Assembly (NCBI GenBank): GCA_029204225.1
Contig: CM055101.1
Span: forward strand, 38,669,374 to 38,733,373
DNA: 64,000 nucleotides
Direction: 5' to 3'
Origin: Diphasiastrum complanatum
Lineage: Eukaryota; Streptophyta; Lycopodiopsida; Lycopodiales; Lycopodiaceae
Positions 44,741-57,446 of this stretch are shown in pieces. A program made the position numbers and the translations under genes. The notes under the pieces are model-generated. The model was not told where the DNA came from. It made no database searches and saw only the letters and a list, made by a program, of their open reading frames with translations. The stretch's first letter is position 1. Each line of letters begins with the position of its first letter.

Positions 44741-45967
44741 GCGCTATAGATACGTAACAACCTGCCACCCGAGGCACCTCCCAGGCGCGGAAGGCCCCCG
44801 GGCATTACCCTATACAAATAATTTCTAGGGGAATTTAGCAAGATGGTGCTTGAATTAACATGGTTGTAGCTTGATTAATTGGGAAGTTTTAGTACAAGCA
44901 TGTTCAACTAAGAAAGGATGGAAACATGTAAGGGAGGAGCAACAGAAGTGGCCATGGCATGGACTGCTTGGTCGCAAGCATTAATATGTATAAAATTCAG
45001 CTGCACGAAGAGTCCTGCAGGCCCACAGACAATAATATTAAAAGAGTCATGGATGAAGCCAGCTCATGCAACGCTAGTCTGGCATGCATGTCGATGAATG
45101 ATCACTGATTGATTCTATTCATTTACTTGACCAGCTTGATTGTGCAATAGTTTTTGGATTTGGTGCTCATCCTTGGAATTGGTTGGCTGCATATATTGAT
45201 CACCAAACCCACAAACGTGGGGTTGACCTCTTCCCAACTAACCTGCTTTGATCTGAATAACAATATTCTAGTGGTAAATTGTGTACTGAATATCCTATGC
45301 GACGATGTTGCGTATCCAGACTATCCTTTTCAGTACAGCTTTGACACTGGAAGCTGTATCCCCAAAAAGGAGGACACGAGGAGCCGCTGAAGGCACGTTG
45401 AAGCTTTAATACTCTCTACATGATTGTAAACTATATAGATTTTCTGATGTAAAGATTTGGGCGAATTAAGACTGCAGGAAAATAGTGAATCAATTAAGAA
45501 ACCTGGAGTCTAAGACTGCCTGACCTCGAGGGAATTTTCCAGCAGCAGCAACAGTAGATCTCGCAAAATTTCTTCAATTAAAAGACATTGATAGCAGACT
45601 ACGAGAATAAACTATACATTAAACATTGTTAATAAGCTCCTTGACATTGATTGATATACTATATTATATGTTGTCGTAATATATCTGCTCACTTTTGGAG
45701 AATTGTGGTGAATAAAGAAGAGATGTAGTCAGCGAATCACAGCGAAACTGCTAACGGATGGGCCTGACAGCTGTTAGATCATATGATCATGTGTTATGAT
45801 TATGTTACTACTGTGAGGTTCACGATAAGGTGCCCAGTCTTAAACTCTACATAATATATTGAACTCTTTGGTAGATATATAACAAAATTCTCAAAGCAAC
45901 CAAGGTACTCCTGCTTTCTATCGTAGATTGTTGATCCTGCTAGCTACACTTTTTATATAAGTGCAGC

Positions 45968-45974
<7 letters not shown>
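44741..45974. other. Upstream intergenic region of the peroxidase gene
   Basis: Mostly non-coding. A 78-codon open stretch at 45154-45390 (FGAHPWNWLAAYIDHQ-like in one frame, LGIGWLHILITKPTN in another) is preceded by a good acceptor (GTGCAATAG). It matches no family I know, so it is not called as a gene. Confidence 0.4.

Positions 45975-46043
<69 letters not shown>
45975..46043. repeat. (GA)n microsatellite upstream of the peroxidase
   Basis: About 34 GA units, some 550 bp before the peroxidase start codon. GA tracts in plant promoters can bind BBR/BPC factors; any regulatory role here is inference. Confidence 0.95.
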
Positions 46044-46047
<4 letters not shown>

Positions 46048-46588
46048 CACGTCTCGATTACCAAGCGAGGTTGGTCTTCTTTATATCTTGTGTGTGTGTT
46101 TCAATGATTTCCAGAGACATTGTTTTCTCTTGTGTTAAGCCTAAGGGTTTATATAGATTATAGATTATACTAGTACTAGGCCTAAATAGTGAGAGAGAGC
46201 TTTTGTACTTGTTGGGTTTGTAAGGACTCTTGGCATTACTCTTATTTCACCTCAATGTAAAGCTCAGTAATTTGGATTGAAATGACCATCCACTTCTTCC
46301 TCGCACATCAAACTATCGGCTACTTAATATTATGTATACACTTATAAGTAGTCTTAGCATCTAGCGTGCAGCGTTGAACGAAAAGCATATATTCAAACTT
46401 TTGGGATCTTTGATCGCGCCTAACGTCCCCGTTTCAATATCAGGTCAAATTAGTCTTTTGGCTATTGTCACTAGTGAACTGGCTAAACAGGTCGTGAAAA
46501 CTTTATTAGATCTATAGACCTGGATTTTGGTCAGTAATTTAAGAGATACGTTTCACTAAGCTTTCACATATTACAGGCCTACCGATCC

Positions 46589-48247
<1,659 letters not shown>

Positions 48248-49076
48248 AATGCTATGTCATCTGTTGCCCAAACATGAGGGTGCTGACCCAATAAAATTGA
48301 CGACACCAGATCATGCAGTATAAAAATAAATTTATATATCTTAAACTATACCAGCCTCCAGGTAAAAAATTCTGGAGATGGAAATTAAGTATACTAGATA
48401 ATAGCTAACAGCAGTCAAATATCGTGCTATCCCATCAAAAAATAGGTGTGGAAGCTCGTTTCTTTATCTACAATACATGCTCATTTTGTTACCTGAACTT
48501 TTCCGCCATAAACAAGGGATATCGGTACTACATGATGCGAAAATTTCTATTTTAATTTGCTTGTTCTTATAATGCCCTTTCTTTCCTGAAACTGTATGAT
48601 CTCATCTTTCGGACATGCACGCACGCATGAGCAATATCACAGGCCATCACGCATTGATTTATGCATATACGGCAGCTGTTATTCAAAGATTGGTCTCATC
48701 AAAACTGAGAATTGGTCTCACAAGCCTTGTAGCACTCACATTAGTAGCATCTTTCACATACAAGGGAGCTTTAAGTGGGCTAAAATTAAATTTGGATGAT
48801 GTGGCATTTAGTAATTCCATTGGATAGAGACATGTGCATTTACATGGATGTCAGCATTTTTGCCACCCAAGGATTTATATTCCTTGTGAGTCTACAATGT
48901 TGCTCATAAAAAAAGTTTTTAGAAAATAAACCTTATAAAAAACCTTCTAATTTGTACTGTGTGTAACAGGTGTTTTCTCAAATTAGCCTAAAATTAGAGA
49001 AAACCTTAAACAATCCACAAAGCCTTTGATAATAATATCCTTGCTTTTATTAAAAATGGTGGAAAAACCCATGATC
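48248..49076. other. Peroxidase 3' flank, no other gene seen
   Basis: Contains AATAAA-like words (AATAAAATTG near 48290, AAATAAATTTATA near 48326) that could end the peroxidase transcript. No further coding region is recognised. Confidence 0.5.
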
Positions 49077-49079
49077 ATA
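49077..49079 (+). repeat. Target site duplication ATA, left copy
   Basis: ATA precedes the left TIR and is repeated at 51913-51915. Three bases is the CACTA superfamily length; the motif is short, so on its own it is weak evidence. Confidence 0.6.
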
Positions 49080-49125
49080 CACAAGGAACTTCTGATCAGT
49101 TCCTATATACAAAAAGAGTGGAATT

Positions 49126-49345
49126 TCTTGGTTTCACATGATTTTTCCTAGTTAAAATGTGGATTTGGACCCATTCTAACTAGGAAATCTTTTTTCCTAG
49201 TTAAAAAATGCATGTGCATCAATTGCAACTAGGGAAAAACCTTATTTTCCTAGATACATTTCTACCATTTCTAACTTAGAAATTTTTTTTCCTAGTTACA
49301 AAATGTATGTGTTTCAATTTTATATAGGAAATCATTTTATTTTCA
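49126..49345. repeat. Subterminal motif array, left end of the CACTA-like element
   Basis: TTTTTCCTAGTTA recurs four to five times at roughly 60-70-bp spacing, interleaved with CTAGGAAA complements. The right end (51665-51880) holds the same words in mixed orientation. In CACTA elements such arrays bind the transposase-encoded TnpA protein. Confidence 0.75.
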
Positions 49346-49902
49346 ATATACATTTTAAATTATAAAATAGTTTTCTTAGATATTATGACCCCACTCATAT
49401 TTCCTATCCTCATTAACATTAATTGGTGATAGGCTAGTATTTTTTTTCACCATCTTTATAACATGGGCATCGACACTTTGTTTTCATCAGCCCCATATAA
49501 CAATTAACATGTTCGTTGAATTCATGTTCACAACTCTAGAACTACAGAATCGAATCAAGGTGTGCAAAGATTTGTAGCCCTGCTTTGATCCAAAAGGTTA
49601 CAAATCCCTGGTCCTTTTATTTTTTTAAGTGAAAAAAAAGAACGTGGTTGATTTATTTTCAAAAGGCTTCATTGACTCCGTTAAGAGTAGAGGGTTAATG
49701 AGGACACTCCATTAGATGTATGCTGCGTTATGGTGGTCTGATCTGCAAAATGCTCAAGATACTTAAATATATGCGCAAGGAGCTCAGGTTGCCTCGTTGC
49801 CAGGAGGATTTTTCGGAAAATTTGCATCATTTCATTATGCCGGGTTTGTAGTCCAAATTCACAATCTGATAGATACCTGTTTTACAATAGAGTTTTTGTA
49901 TA

Positions 49903-50135
49903 TTTTGAGTCCAATCTGTGAGACTTGGAATTGAGATAAATTTTTTGCATCCTTCTGTTTATATGTGTAAGTCATCGTCGATTGCGGTATTTTTTTAGTT
50001 GAATCTGTAAGAATTGAATTGAGACCATGTTCTTGCATCCTTTTGTTTTTGTAATATATAAATTTGATAAATCGACTATTAATTCGCTGTGATTTTGAAG
50101 TTGGATCTGTGAGAGTTGGAATTGAATTATAATGA
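49903..50135 (+). repeat. Imperfect tandem repeat, period about 100 bp
   Basis: Two and a half copies of a unit beginning TTGA(G/A)TC.(A/G)ATCTGT(G/A)AGA.TTGGAATTGA and containing TTTTGCATCCTTTTGTTT. They lie inside the CACTA-like element. Reading frames over this stretch on the minus strand are repeat artefacts. Confidence 0.75.
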
Positions 50136-50649
50136 GAATTCGAGGTTTGACCGATGGCGAGGAAATGTATATGTTTCGCAGCGGAAACTGCAATGTCTTT
50201 CATGATGCAATTTTCATCTGCCTGTCTTTTGAGTGCGTCTATAAATGTGGGAGCTATCTCCCTTATAATAAATGAAACTTTAACTTTTCATCGTCTCAGT
50301 ACCGCAAGTCTCTCTGCATTTCAATCTTCATAGTATCATATTGCAAGCAACAATCTGACTAAGGGATTGAACTGCTAGTTTTAAAAGTCATGCATTGTGC
50401 AATTCTTCTTGAACGCATCAGTAAAAATAGCTGCTGATGCCATTATCAAATACGAAACAATCTCAATCAATAAACTGGATGTCTATCTGTAGAGACACCA
50501 GCAGTTAGTCTGACCAAGACAAGAGACTGACGCTATGCTATGAACCTCGCACAATTCCCACAATCCGCTTATAAATTTTAACATGTGTTTTGAAGTAGAG
50601 TACTCTTTGATGCCCCACTGAGAAATTAAACAGCGCAAGTAATGCACAT

Positions 50650-50800
50650 GGCAGGTACGTTACTATGAATGAAGAGCATGGTTGGAGCCTCTACTACTAT
50701 TTTGTGACTTCGCAAAATGATCCAGTCTCTGATCCACTTGTACTCTGGCTCAATGGCGGTCCAGGTTGCTCCAACTTCGATGGATTTGTGTATGAACATA
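50650..50800 (+). pseudogene. Captured serine carboxypeptidase-like (SCPL) exon fragment
   Basis: The reading [20 protein letters not shown], then [23 protein letters not shown] is unmistakably the N-terminal conserved block of plant S10 serine carboxypeptidases ('GyV.v....~LFYYF.eS...P...[14 protein letters not shown]'). GGPGCS forms the oxyanion hole. Only this exon is present: no catalytic Ser-Asp-His exons, no start and no stop. It is enclosed by the CACTA-like TIRs, so it is a captured copy and not a gene. Confidence 0.85.
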
Positions 50801-51467
50801 GTAGAGCTTTTGTACTTACATTTTGAATTCTGTTTGTTGCGCAGATTCGAAGTGTTAGCTTCCCACCAACTGTAGTCTCAATCAGATCTCTGACATGTCT
50901 CCTGGCTGAAAATTGTCTTGACCTTTTACTTGAAAGAGTGACTTATGTGATAACAACAAGGTTGTAGATATTTTTACAAATTCATGTCCATGACGAATCG
51001 AGGACAGTAAGTGGTGATTCTCAACATTATGTAGTAGCAATGGTAGATATCAAAGCAGTAGAAGTGAAGATGCTTCTGATATTGTACCGCAGGATGTAGG
51101 AAAAGTACAATCGACAAGATAACAGAGACTGACTTCAAAGTTCAGAGGCCAAACTGGTTAACGATTCTCCTCTATCCAGCCAACTGATGATGTTTTAAAG
51201 TCAAGCTCATTCACGAATAGTTCTTGGGCAACTCCGGTCTTTAGTTTGTCTTACAGGAGAATCTCAACAGAAGAGTTGCTAATCCCCAATTCAGAGACCA
51301 ATGTATCTCCTGTTATACGGAGAAGCCACGATTTGTCATGTCATTCTCGGTTTCCCTAAGATTCTTTGCAATAGCATCCATTTGCAACATCATGATTTAT
51401 TTATTCAAGACAACATGAAGCCCTTATGTTTGTTGTACCCTCGGGCTACTATAAAGCTCTGAATTAG

Positions 51468-51659
51468 GTGCATGCATATAGACAGCCTCTTCGTGGAGAT
51501 TTAGTTCGAATACAGCTGAATGACTTTCCAGGGGGTCCTGAGATTTTCGAGCTAGCTATTAAATTCTGCTATGGCGGGAGTGCTAACCACCTGGCCGCTA
51601 CAAATATTGTCAGACCTGCTGCTGATCTAGCTAGATGCTCCAAATTTTCATGTAAATAA
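51468..51659 (+). pseudogene. Captured NPH3/RPT2-family BTB exon fragment
   Basis: The reading DLVRIQLNDFPGGPEIFELA, then IKFCYGGSANHLAATNIV and AADLARCSKF matches the BTB domain of NPH3/RPT2-like phototropism signalling adaptors ('i.L.dFPGG.e.FEl.akFCYG...~.T..Ni..lrcAAeyL.Mt'). Those bind CUL3 at the plasma membrane. The match is short and diverged in its second half, and neither the start nor the NPH3 domain is present. It sits 700 bp from the SCPL fragment within the same transposon. Confidence 0.82.
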
Positions 51660-51664
51660 GAGGA

Positions 51665-51882
51665 AGCTATTTACCTATATAGGAAAACTCATTCTTTTTG
51701 GTCAATAATTTCCTATATAGGAAAACACTTATTCTAGGAAATTCTTGGTCAAAAATTTCCTATACAGGAAGAGTTTTCCTATATTGTCAATCTAGGAACT
51801 GTTTCATTTTTCCTAGTCTGCACAGTTCCTAGTTATGTGTATTTCATTTTAAGAAATTACATAGAAAACTCTTTCTTTTTCC
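51665..51882. repeat. Subterminal motif array, right end of the CACTA-like element
   Basis: Repeats of CCTATATAGGAAAA, TTTCCTAG, CTAGGAA and TTGGTCAA(A/T)AATTTCCTATA. The orientation is largely opposite to that of the left array. Confidence 0.75.
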
Positions 51883-52039
51883 TATATAGGAACTCATCAG
51901 AAGTTCCTTGTGATACAAGAAGATTAAAGTATTTAAAATAATTCCGTAGAACGGAAAAATGAATTAAGCTACACAATAGCTAAGTAAAAATTATAAATAG
52001 TGAGCTAATTACTCAAAACCAACTACCTGATGTAAATCA

Positions 52040-52362
52040 TTATCTAAAATAGATCCAGTAATAGGTAATGAATGAACCTTTGAAGTAGCCGCTCCTGCAA
52101 ACTGAGACCGTCGAAAAATTGAAAGCGCCTATGAACGTTGTAATGCAATAGAAATACGCTGATGGTAGAAAGAAACGATGACGGATCGTAAGGTAATGCT
52201 TTGTCCTTGGCGTTTCACCATAAGCTCTGCACATAAAGATAAAAAATCATTAAATTTCTTGTGCACAACCATATGTTTCAAAGGCAAAGGGAATGAAATC
52301 TTCAGCAAGTGGATCAACCTAATCTTAGTTTTAGTACTAGGATCAGAGAGGGGTTGATTTAG
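52040..52362 (-). pseudogene. LINE-like RT C-terminal tail fragment (tentative)
   Basis: In two minus-strand frames it reads DPLAEDFIPFAFETYGC and, after a shift, LRSVIVSFYHQRISIALQRS. The pattern 'D.IPF..ETyG ... FyrqRiSvaLQR' resembles the tail that follows RT in some plant non-LTR elements. No RT core is nearby. The match is from memory of the pattern only, so confidence is low. Confidence 0.3.
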
Positions 52363-54315
52363 TGGAGGAGTTATGTAATTAGAGGTAAGTGGAATTGGAA
52401 AACTGTTGAGAGTGAATGTTATTCGTCTCAGGGATTTTCCGGTTATGTTATTTACTCATGAAAAATAGAAATTACTTTGTACCTGAGTTACAAGATCTCA
52501 GTGAGATATGTGAGTAACATATGTGGGTTCTGGAGGAATCTGCCAGATAAAAATGTGTTTATGTACTAGGTCATAGTGATTATTCACATATGTGCACGAT
52601 TAATCTTGTATGAATCTATTGTGTATTCCTGGTTACTAGGGTTATGTGGTGCACTTAACCTAGTCGCTGAACATGAACATGTGATCAAGTATTGTTTTGA
52701 CAGATACTTGCAGAGTTAACAAATCTTTGGATTGGAGATTTATGGATTAACTTATAAATGGTTTGGATGAGGATCTAAATGTGGTGTCATACTAGTATAA
52801 TTGAGATCTGCACCTAGACATTTGAGATTTCTGAATCATTGGCAATTAACTTGAGTAGTTGATTACTCCAGGATGAAGTTAATTGGTAAAACAATCAGTG
52901 TGATGTGGATTCACCGGGAATTGATGGTTTTGAATTATATTGCTTGTAAGATGCAAGATTAGTGAATCATGTGGTTTCATCAGTCAAAATTGTGTGCATT
53001 GGATATACAGTATTCTTGGAATAGAGTATTCCTTAGTTAACAAAGAGACTCAGCTCATTAGTGATTGTATCCCAAAGAGCTCAATTGGATAACAAATCAT
53101 AATGAATCCGAGAATAATAACTGAATTGATATTCAGCAGGACTTTGGATATCTAGATTTGATTCTAGATTTGTAATCTAAGTTTTTTTGTAGTTGAAGAT
53201 GATTCTCATTTTGGTAAACATTCAGTTTTTAATTACCAGTGGTTTATAGAGCTTGAATCTTGCACTTCAATTAAAGAATCATGTTTGAAGAATATTCCTA
53301 AATCCAGTATTTTTTTAGTGGAAAGATTTTGGAATGATTCTTACTTTTCTCATGTTATGTGGGACATATACTCCAGTATCCTGTAAATGATTAAGTATGG
53401 TTTTGGATTCCAGAAAATTATGATTGACGAATCATACGAATCTAAATATTTATCCCTGATGGATCGTAAATAGATACTTAATTGTTGTCAGAGGATTGCA
53501 AAGAATTGTAATGATTCTTGAGTGTGACGATTAAGTCTTGGTCTGTTAATTGAGTAAGAATTCAGATCAGTGTATTGAATCTCTTTACTCCAATATTATT
53601 AAGACATAGACATTCTCACAAGATAAGTATTTTACTCATGGAGAATTTAATTTATCTAGTGGATACTATTCTACTACAGTTTATGGTCTGCAGATGCTTG
53701 AGTACAGTTCTTCATTTACTTGGATCTCCAGTTATCATAGGAGACAGACAAGTCTATTAAGATGAATAAATGCTATTTTCTTGCAGTTGGTGCTAGAAAC
53801 AGGAGCATTTAACTCAAAAGAGTATTTGGGATACTCAGAGTTGAGTTTTAATCATTCTATATCTTAATGGTTCTCCTAGAGATCCTAGTGGAATGAATTA
53901 TCATATCTTAGAATTGGATTCTAAGGATAATTGTATTTGGAAGCTTTTTATAAATTGTCTGCCAGAGTTTGTGGATAATTTCAGACTGTAATTATTATTT
54001 ACTTTCTTTAACTTTAATCTCTTAAGCTAGAGAATATTCACTCAGTGGTTCATGTAAGTATTTTACATGAAAGTGATATTACTAGCTTGTGTTGAGTGTA
54101 ACCTAGTTGAGAAATTTATTGCTTAGTGTACTTTTCAACTTGAGTCATATTCCAGAACAGAGATTAACGATTGGAAACTGGTTTATCTCTGAGTACTTGT
54201 TTGATGTGAAAGTCAAACTAAGGATAATAATTTCCTAGGTTAATATTGAAAGTTAAAGGAACTATTCTTGTAATTCTTTCATGTTTTAAGGAGCTTCTAA
54301 GGATAGAAGCAGTTT
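52363..54315. other. Degraded LTR-element interior, no readable ORF
   Basis: About 2 kb of AT-rich sequence with no recognisable protein in six frames. Because a polypurine tract and an LTR-like start follow directly, it is probably the worn interior of a plus-strand LTR element. Confidence 0.4.
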
Positions 54316-54790
54316 AAGGAAGGAAGAATGTTATGGCCATGTTCGGTTAAGGACTTGGAATAGTCCTAATATGGTAGACCGGCCCTCCAGTACTTGAGAT
54401 TATTGGTCACAATGTGATTTAATTCTATGTCAAGGCCTGTTTGTGACTAATTACCTTGAGAGGACCCAAACACTCTAATTGAGACATTTAGAGCATTGCA
54501 TGTCAGTGTGACAAATATAGGCAGGAGGATTGCATGAAGAGATGTGATCTATTTATAGTTGACCTGCATGGAGATTGCATGGTTTTGCACAGGACTCTAC
54601 TCTCCATATAAGGAGGTGGGGATTCTCCCGTTGACATATTGGGCTTAGGTTACCAGGTTCTCTCTTCTCCTCTTGCTTCGCATGGCATGGCTTGGGGGCT
54701 AGATCCAGGTTTGATCTAGGATTGGTTGGGCAGTTTGGCTCCATAGTCTCTCTTATTGTGTTCTCCTATCCTCATCTTAGAGGCAATCCT
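54316..54790 (+). repeat. Probable 3' polypurine tract and LTR
   Basis: AAGGAAGGAAGAA (54316-54328) is followed by TGTTATGGCC at 54329, a typical PPT and LTR start. The following 450 bp contain a promoter-like CCATATAAGGAGG (about 54606). No second LTR copy is in the window, so the right border is unknown. Confidence 0.5.
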
Positions 54791-54795
54791 GTTAC

Positions 54796-54941
54796 AGAGA
54801 GAGAGAGAGAGAGAAAAAAAAAATAGAAGATGTGTGTGTGTGTGTTCAACATTTTGCATTGATTTAAAATTTAAGATTATAGATAGATACATAGTCTATG
54901 GTAGTAATAGATTGTTAGATTTATATTTACTTAGGACTAAG

Positions 54942-55020
<79 letters not shown>

Positions 55021-55144
55021 TGAGGGGGTGGAGGGACGAGGGAAGAAGTGTGTATGTATTGTGTCTTGCATTTTGAATTTAAAATAATAGAGAGAGAGAG
55101 AGAGTGTGTGCGCTTTGATTAAGATTTAGCATAGGCGATGAATA

Positions 55145-55211
<67 letters not shown>

Positions 55212-55212
55212 T
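54796..55212. repeat. Cluster of (GA)n and (GT)n microsatellites with repeated spacers
   Basis: GA tracts at 54797-54814, 54945-55019 and 55090-55105, and GT tracts at 54833-54846 and 55150-55207. Each GT-type tract is followed by a similar spacer (TTCAACATTTTGCATTGATTT; GTGTCTTGCATTTTGAATTT; TTTAACATTTTGCATTGAAA), so the cluster grew by copying a compound unit. Confidence 0.9.
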
Positions 55213-55229
55213 GTTTAACATTTTGCATT

Positions 55230-55562
55230 GAAATCAAGCTATTTACGTTAACCCAGTTATGCGAGACAAGACTTATATCTTACCACGCACAACTGGTTAA
55301 TAAATGACGCCAAAAGGCCTGGCATGATTGTCACCTCTGAAATAAAGGTCTACATTTAGGTGACCAGGTGCTTCTTTATACATCCAAGAAGCACCTCGGC
55401 AAATTGAAATTCAAAAGTGAGGGGCCATATGTTATTAATATAATCTTTCCTAATGGTGCAGTCCAGTTGCAAACACTTGACGGGATACTCCTCGACACTA
55501 TCGTAAACGGTGGTCGTCTAAGGTGGTATAACGAAGAGTTGTTCTTTGTTGACCCAATTTAA
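55230..55562 (+). pseudogene. Gypsy integrase C-terminal end (inverted segment)
   Basis: It reads CTATTTACG..CCAGTTATGCGAGACAAGAC, then GDQVLLYTSKKHLGKLKFKS, EGPYVINIIFPNGAVQLQTL and GGRLRWYNEELFFVDPI. It is closely related to 35287-35640 but on the plus strand. A one-base difference near 55350 breaks the frame before GDQVLL. Confidence 0.85.
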
Positions 55563-55975
55563 CATCTTTCCCTAGTAAATATTATACATTTATGTATTTA
55601 TTTTTATTTTATTTTATTATTTTCTTATTTTCTCTTATTTCCTTGCTTGTACTTTTCGTTTTGCATGCCTATTGTTCACCTAGTTCCTTGTTTATTCTTC
55701 ATACCATTACTTATGTACTTTCTATGCATTTTCCTTTTTTCTATACATACTCATGGGTCATGGATGTTCTAGATCAACAACTGATAGGCTACACCATAGG
55801 CAATGATTCTCACACTTTAGCCACCTCATCTCTGTTTGACTGGTATCTCAGACATACAAACATTTCTGGAGATACACCTTTTCATAAGAACTTCTACTCT
55901 GAGCCACAGTCATATTTTTCCTTTGAAGTTCTTCACTTGCATCAAACAGATCCATTCCCTCATAATGAGGTTTTC

Positions 55976-56165
55976 TCAAATCTCAACCGAAGTGCTTCAG
56001 TCAGATCTCAACTGGAGCACTCCACTCAAATCTCATCCGGAGTACTTGCTCGCATCTCAACCGAAGCGTTCAGTTAGATCTCGACCGGAGCGTTTTAGTC
56101 AGATCTCAATCGAAAAATTTCTCTCGAATTTCAACCGGAGCATTTCTGTCAAGTCTTGACTGGAG
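55976..56165 (+). repeat. 24-25-bp repeat array, copy in the 55-58 kb element
   Basis: Seven to eight units with core AGATCTCAACCGGAGC or TCTCRACCGRAG. It is the complement of the cores at 33-38 kb and in the same element sense. It is much shorter than array B of the larger copy. Confidence 0.9.
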
Positions 56166-56895
56166 GACCTCAAATTCAAATTTCACAAACCGTCACGTCC
56201 CATCTCACTCGCAACCAGAAGACGACGTCCATAAATGCCCTCACCCCGATGCCATTCGCACCTCAGCGAAGTACAAACTCTAGCATTTTTTGGCGACGAT
56301 CTGTTGGCAATTTCCTTCCTAATGTGACCGATCGTGGCGCTCTATAGTTCAATCCTTCGGTTATCGTCTTCACACCATCTCTACGGACTATCAACCACCA
56401 TCGTGACCTTTCCATTGCGAGCGGCATCACCAAACATTACAACCTAACATCGCCAGTGGAATATATCATCTTACAAGTTTTTGCATGTTGAGGGGTAGTG
56501 TCACGTGAGCACTCATCACGCTCCCATTACACTATTGAACATCATCAAAATCAACAACACAAAATGTTTGTTTTCCTCCCAGTCCATTTCTCACACATAT
56601 CCACCTTCATAAAGTCACCGTCCTTGACAAACACCTCCACTTCCTGATATTCCACTTTCCATCCTTCTTAACTCCACCTCATTCTGTACCCACCCTTTTT
56701 ACATCATATTTCGTTTGCAACCCACATTCCACACCGTTCTGTCCAACACAACCCACTTCCACACATTTTCCCTTCCAAACCCTCCATCTTTCACAACCCT
56801 TTTTCATACAGCAACATACATCCCTCCCCACACATCTGTCTGCACTCTCAACCAACTCAGTTTTTTCATAACCTTATTTTTTCCATTTCTCCACC

Positions 56896-57446
56896 ATGTC
56901 GTCCAATTCCAGTTCCAGTTCTGATGATCTCGAAGCACGTAAGCTCGACATCCAACTGTACAAGTTAGACCTTACAGAGATGCAGACATGGTACCAGCAG
57001 GCAGAGTCCTTCTTCAAGGAAATTGAATTCCAGATCCCTGTCCTGACAGGTTATCAAAGCCCGTATTTGGTACACATGGCCTATGCCAATATCATGCAAC
57101 GGCCAGGTCATGCCAAATCATAGTTCCACCTATCAGGAATTATGTTTATAACGTATCTTTTGCGGCAGCCGACTTGCAACCTTATGGGTTCCCACGAGGA
57201 CCAAATGTTGTCTCAAGGACACTTCACAAGATAGAGCAAACGACATACTTCAAGTACATCGATCCCTCTGTGACCAAGTGGAAGAATAAGGATGGGTACA
57301 GAGTGGAAGCCATCAATGACCAGCAGCTCCAAGTAGCATGCGCCTATCTCACCAGGTGTACACAAAAACCACGGATGAAAGTGCTGAGGGTACCCATGTC
57401 CCTGTTTCACATGATGGCAGATTCACGACTGCATGCCCAGAACCTC
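56896..57446 (+). pseudogene. Extra ORF of the gypsy family, N-terminal part
   Basis: This is the cleanest copy of the start: MSSNSSSSSDDLEARKLDIQ, LYKLDLTEMQTWYQQAESFF, PVLTGYQSPYLVHMAYAN, then a stop at 57121. The reading goes on as QPYGFPRGPNVVSRTLHKIE, DPSVTKWKNKDGYRVEAIND and KVLRVPMSLFHMMADSRLH to the inversion breakpoint at 57446. Function is unknown. A Ser-rich start and no membrane segment argue against an envelope-like protein. It matches 33.2-32.6 kb residue for residue over long stretches. Confidence 0.65.

Larger units (their letters stand above)
49080..51912. mobile_element. CACTA-like DNA transposon carrying host gene fragments, 2833 bp
   Basis: The terminal inverted repeats agree over 30 bp with one mismatch: CACAAGGAACTTCTGATCAG... 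at 49080-49109, and the complement of 51912-51883. Flanking 3-bp duplications (ATA), a CACAA terminus and dense subterminal motif arrays (TTTCCTAG/CTAGGAAA) at both ends all fit the En/Spm-CACTA superfamily. No transposase is encoded. The interior instead holds an exon-like fragment of a serine carboxypeptidase-like gene (about 50650-50800) and an NPH3/BTB gene fragment (51468-51659). It is therefore a non-autonomous, gene-capturing (Pack-type) element. The superfamily call is inferred from the ends alone. Confidence 0.8.
55230..57446 (+). mobile_element. Inverted internal segment of the large gypsy family
   Basis: It contains, in element order on the plus strand, the integrase end (55230-55562), the conserved spacer (to 55975), a short 24-25-bp repeat array (55976-56165) and the extra ORF head and middle (56896-57446). 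Next to it, on the minus strand, lie the earlier integrase part (57447-58050) and the 5' LTR (58084-58783). The two halves of integrase therefore face each other, which requires an inversion of about 2.2 kb. Confidence 0.75.

Noticed and set aside
48596..48827. Two overlapping ORFs downstream of the peroxidase
   Set aside because: No similarity and no splice or composition signal; they are probably chance frames in the 3' flank.
49859..50203. 114-codon minus-strand ORF inside the CACTA-like element
   Set aside because: It lies over an imperfect tandem repeat and shows no domain; probably chance.
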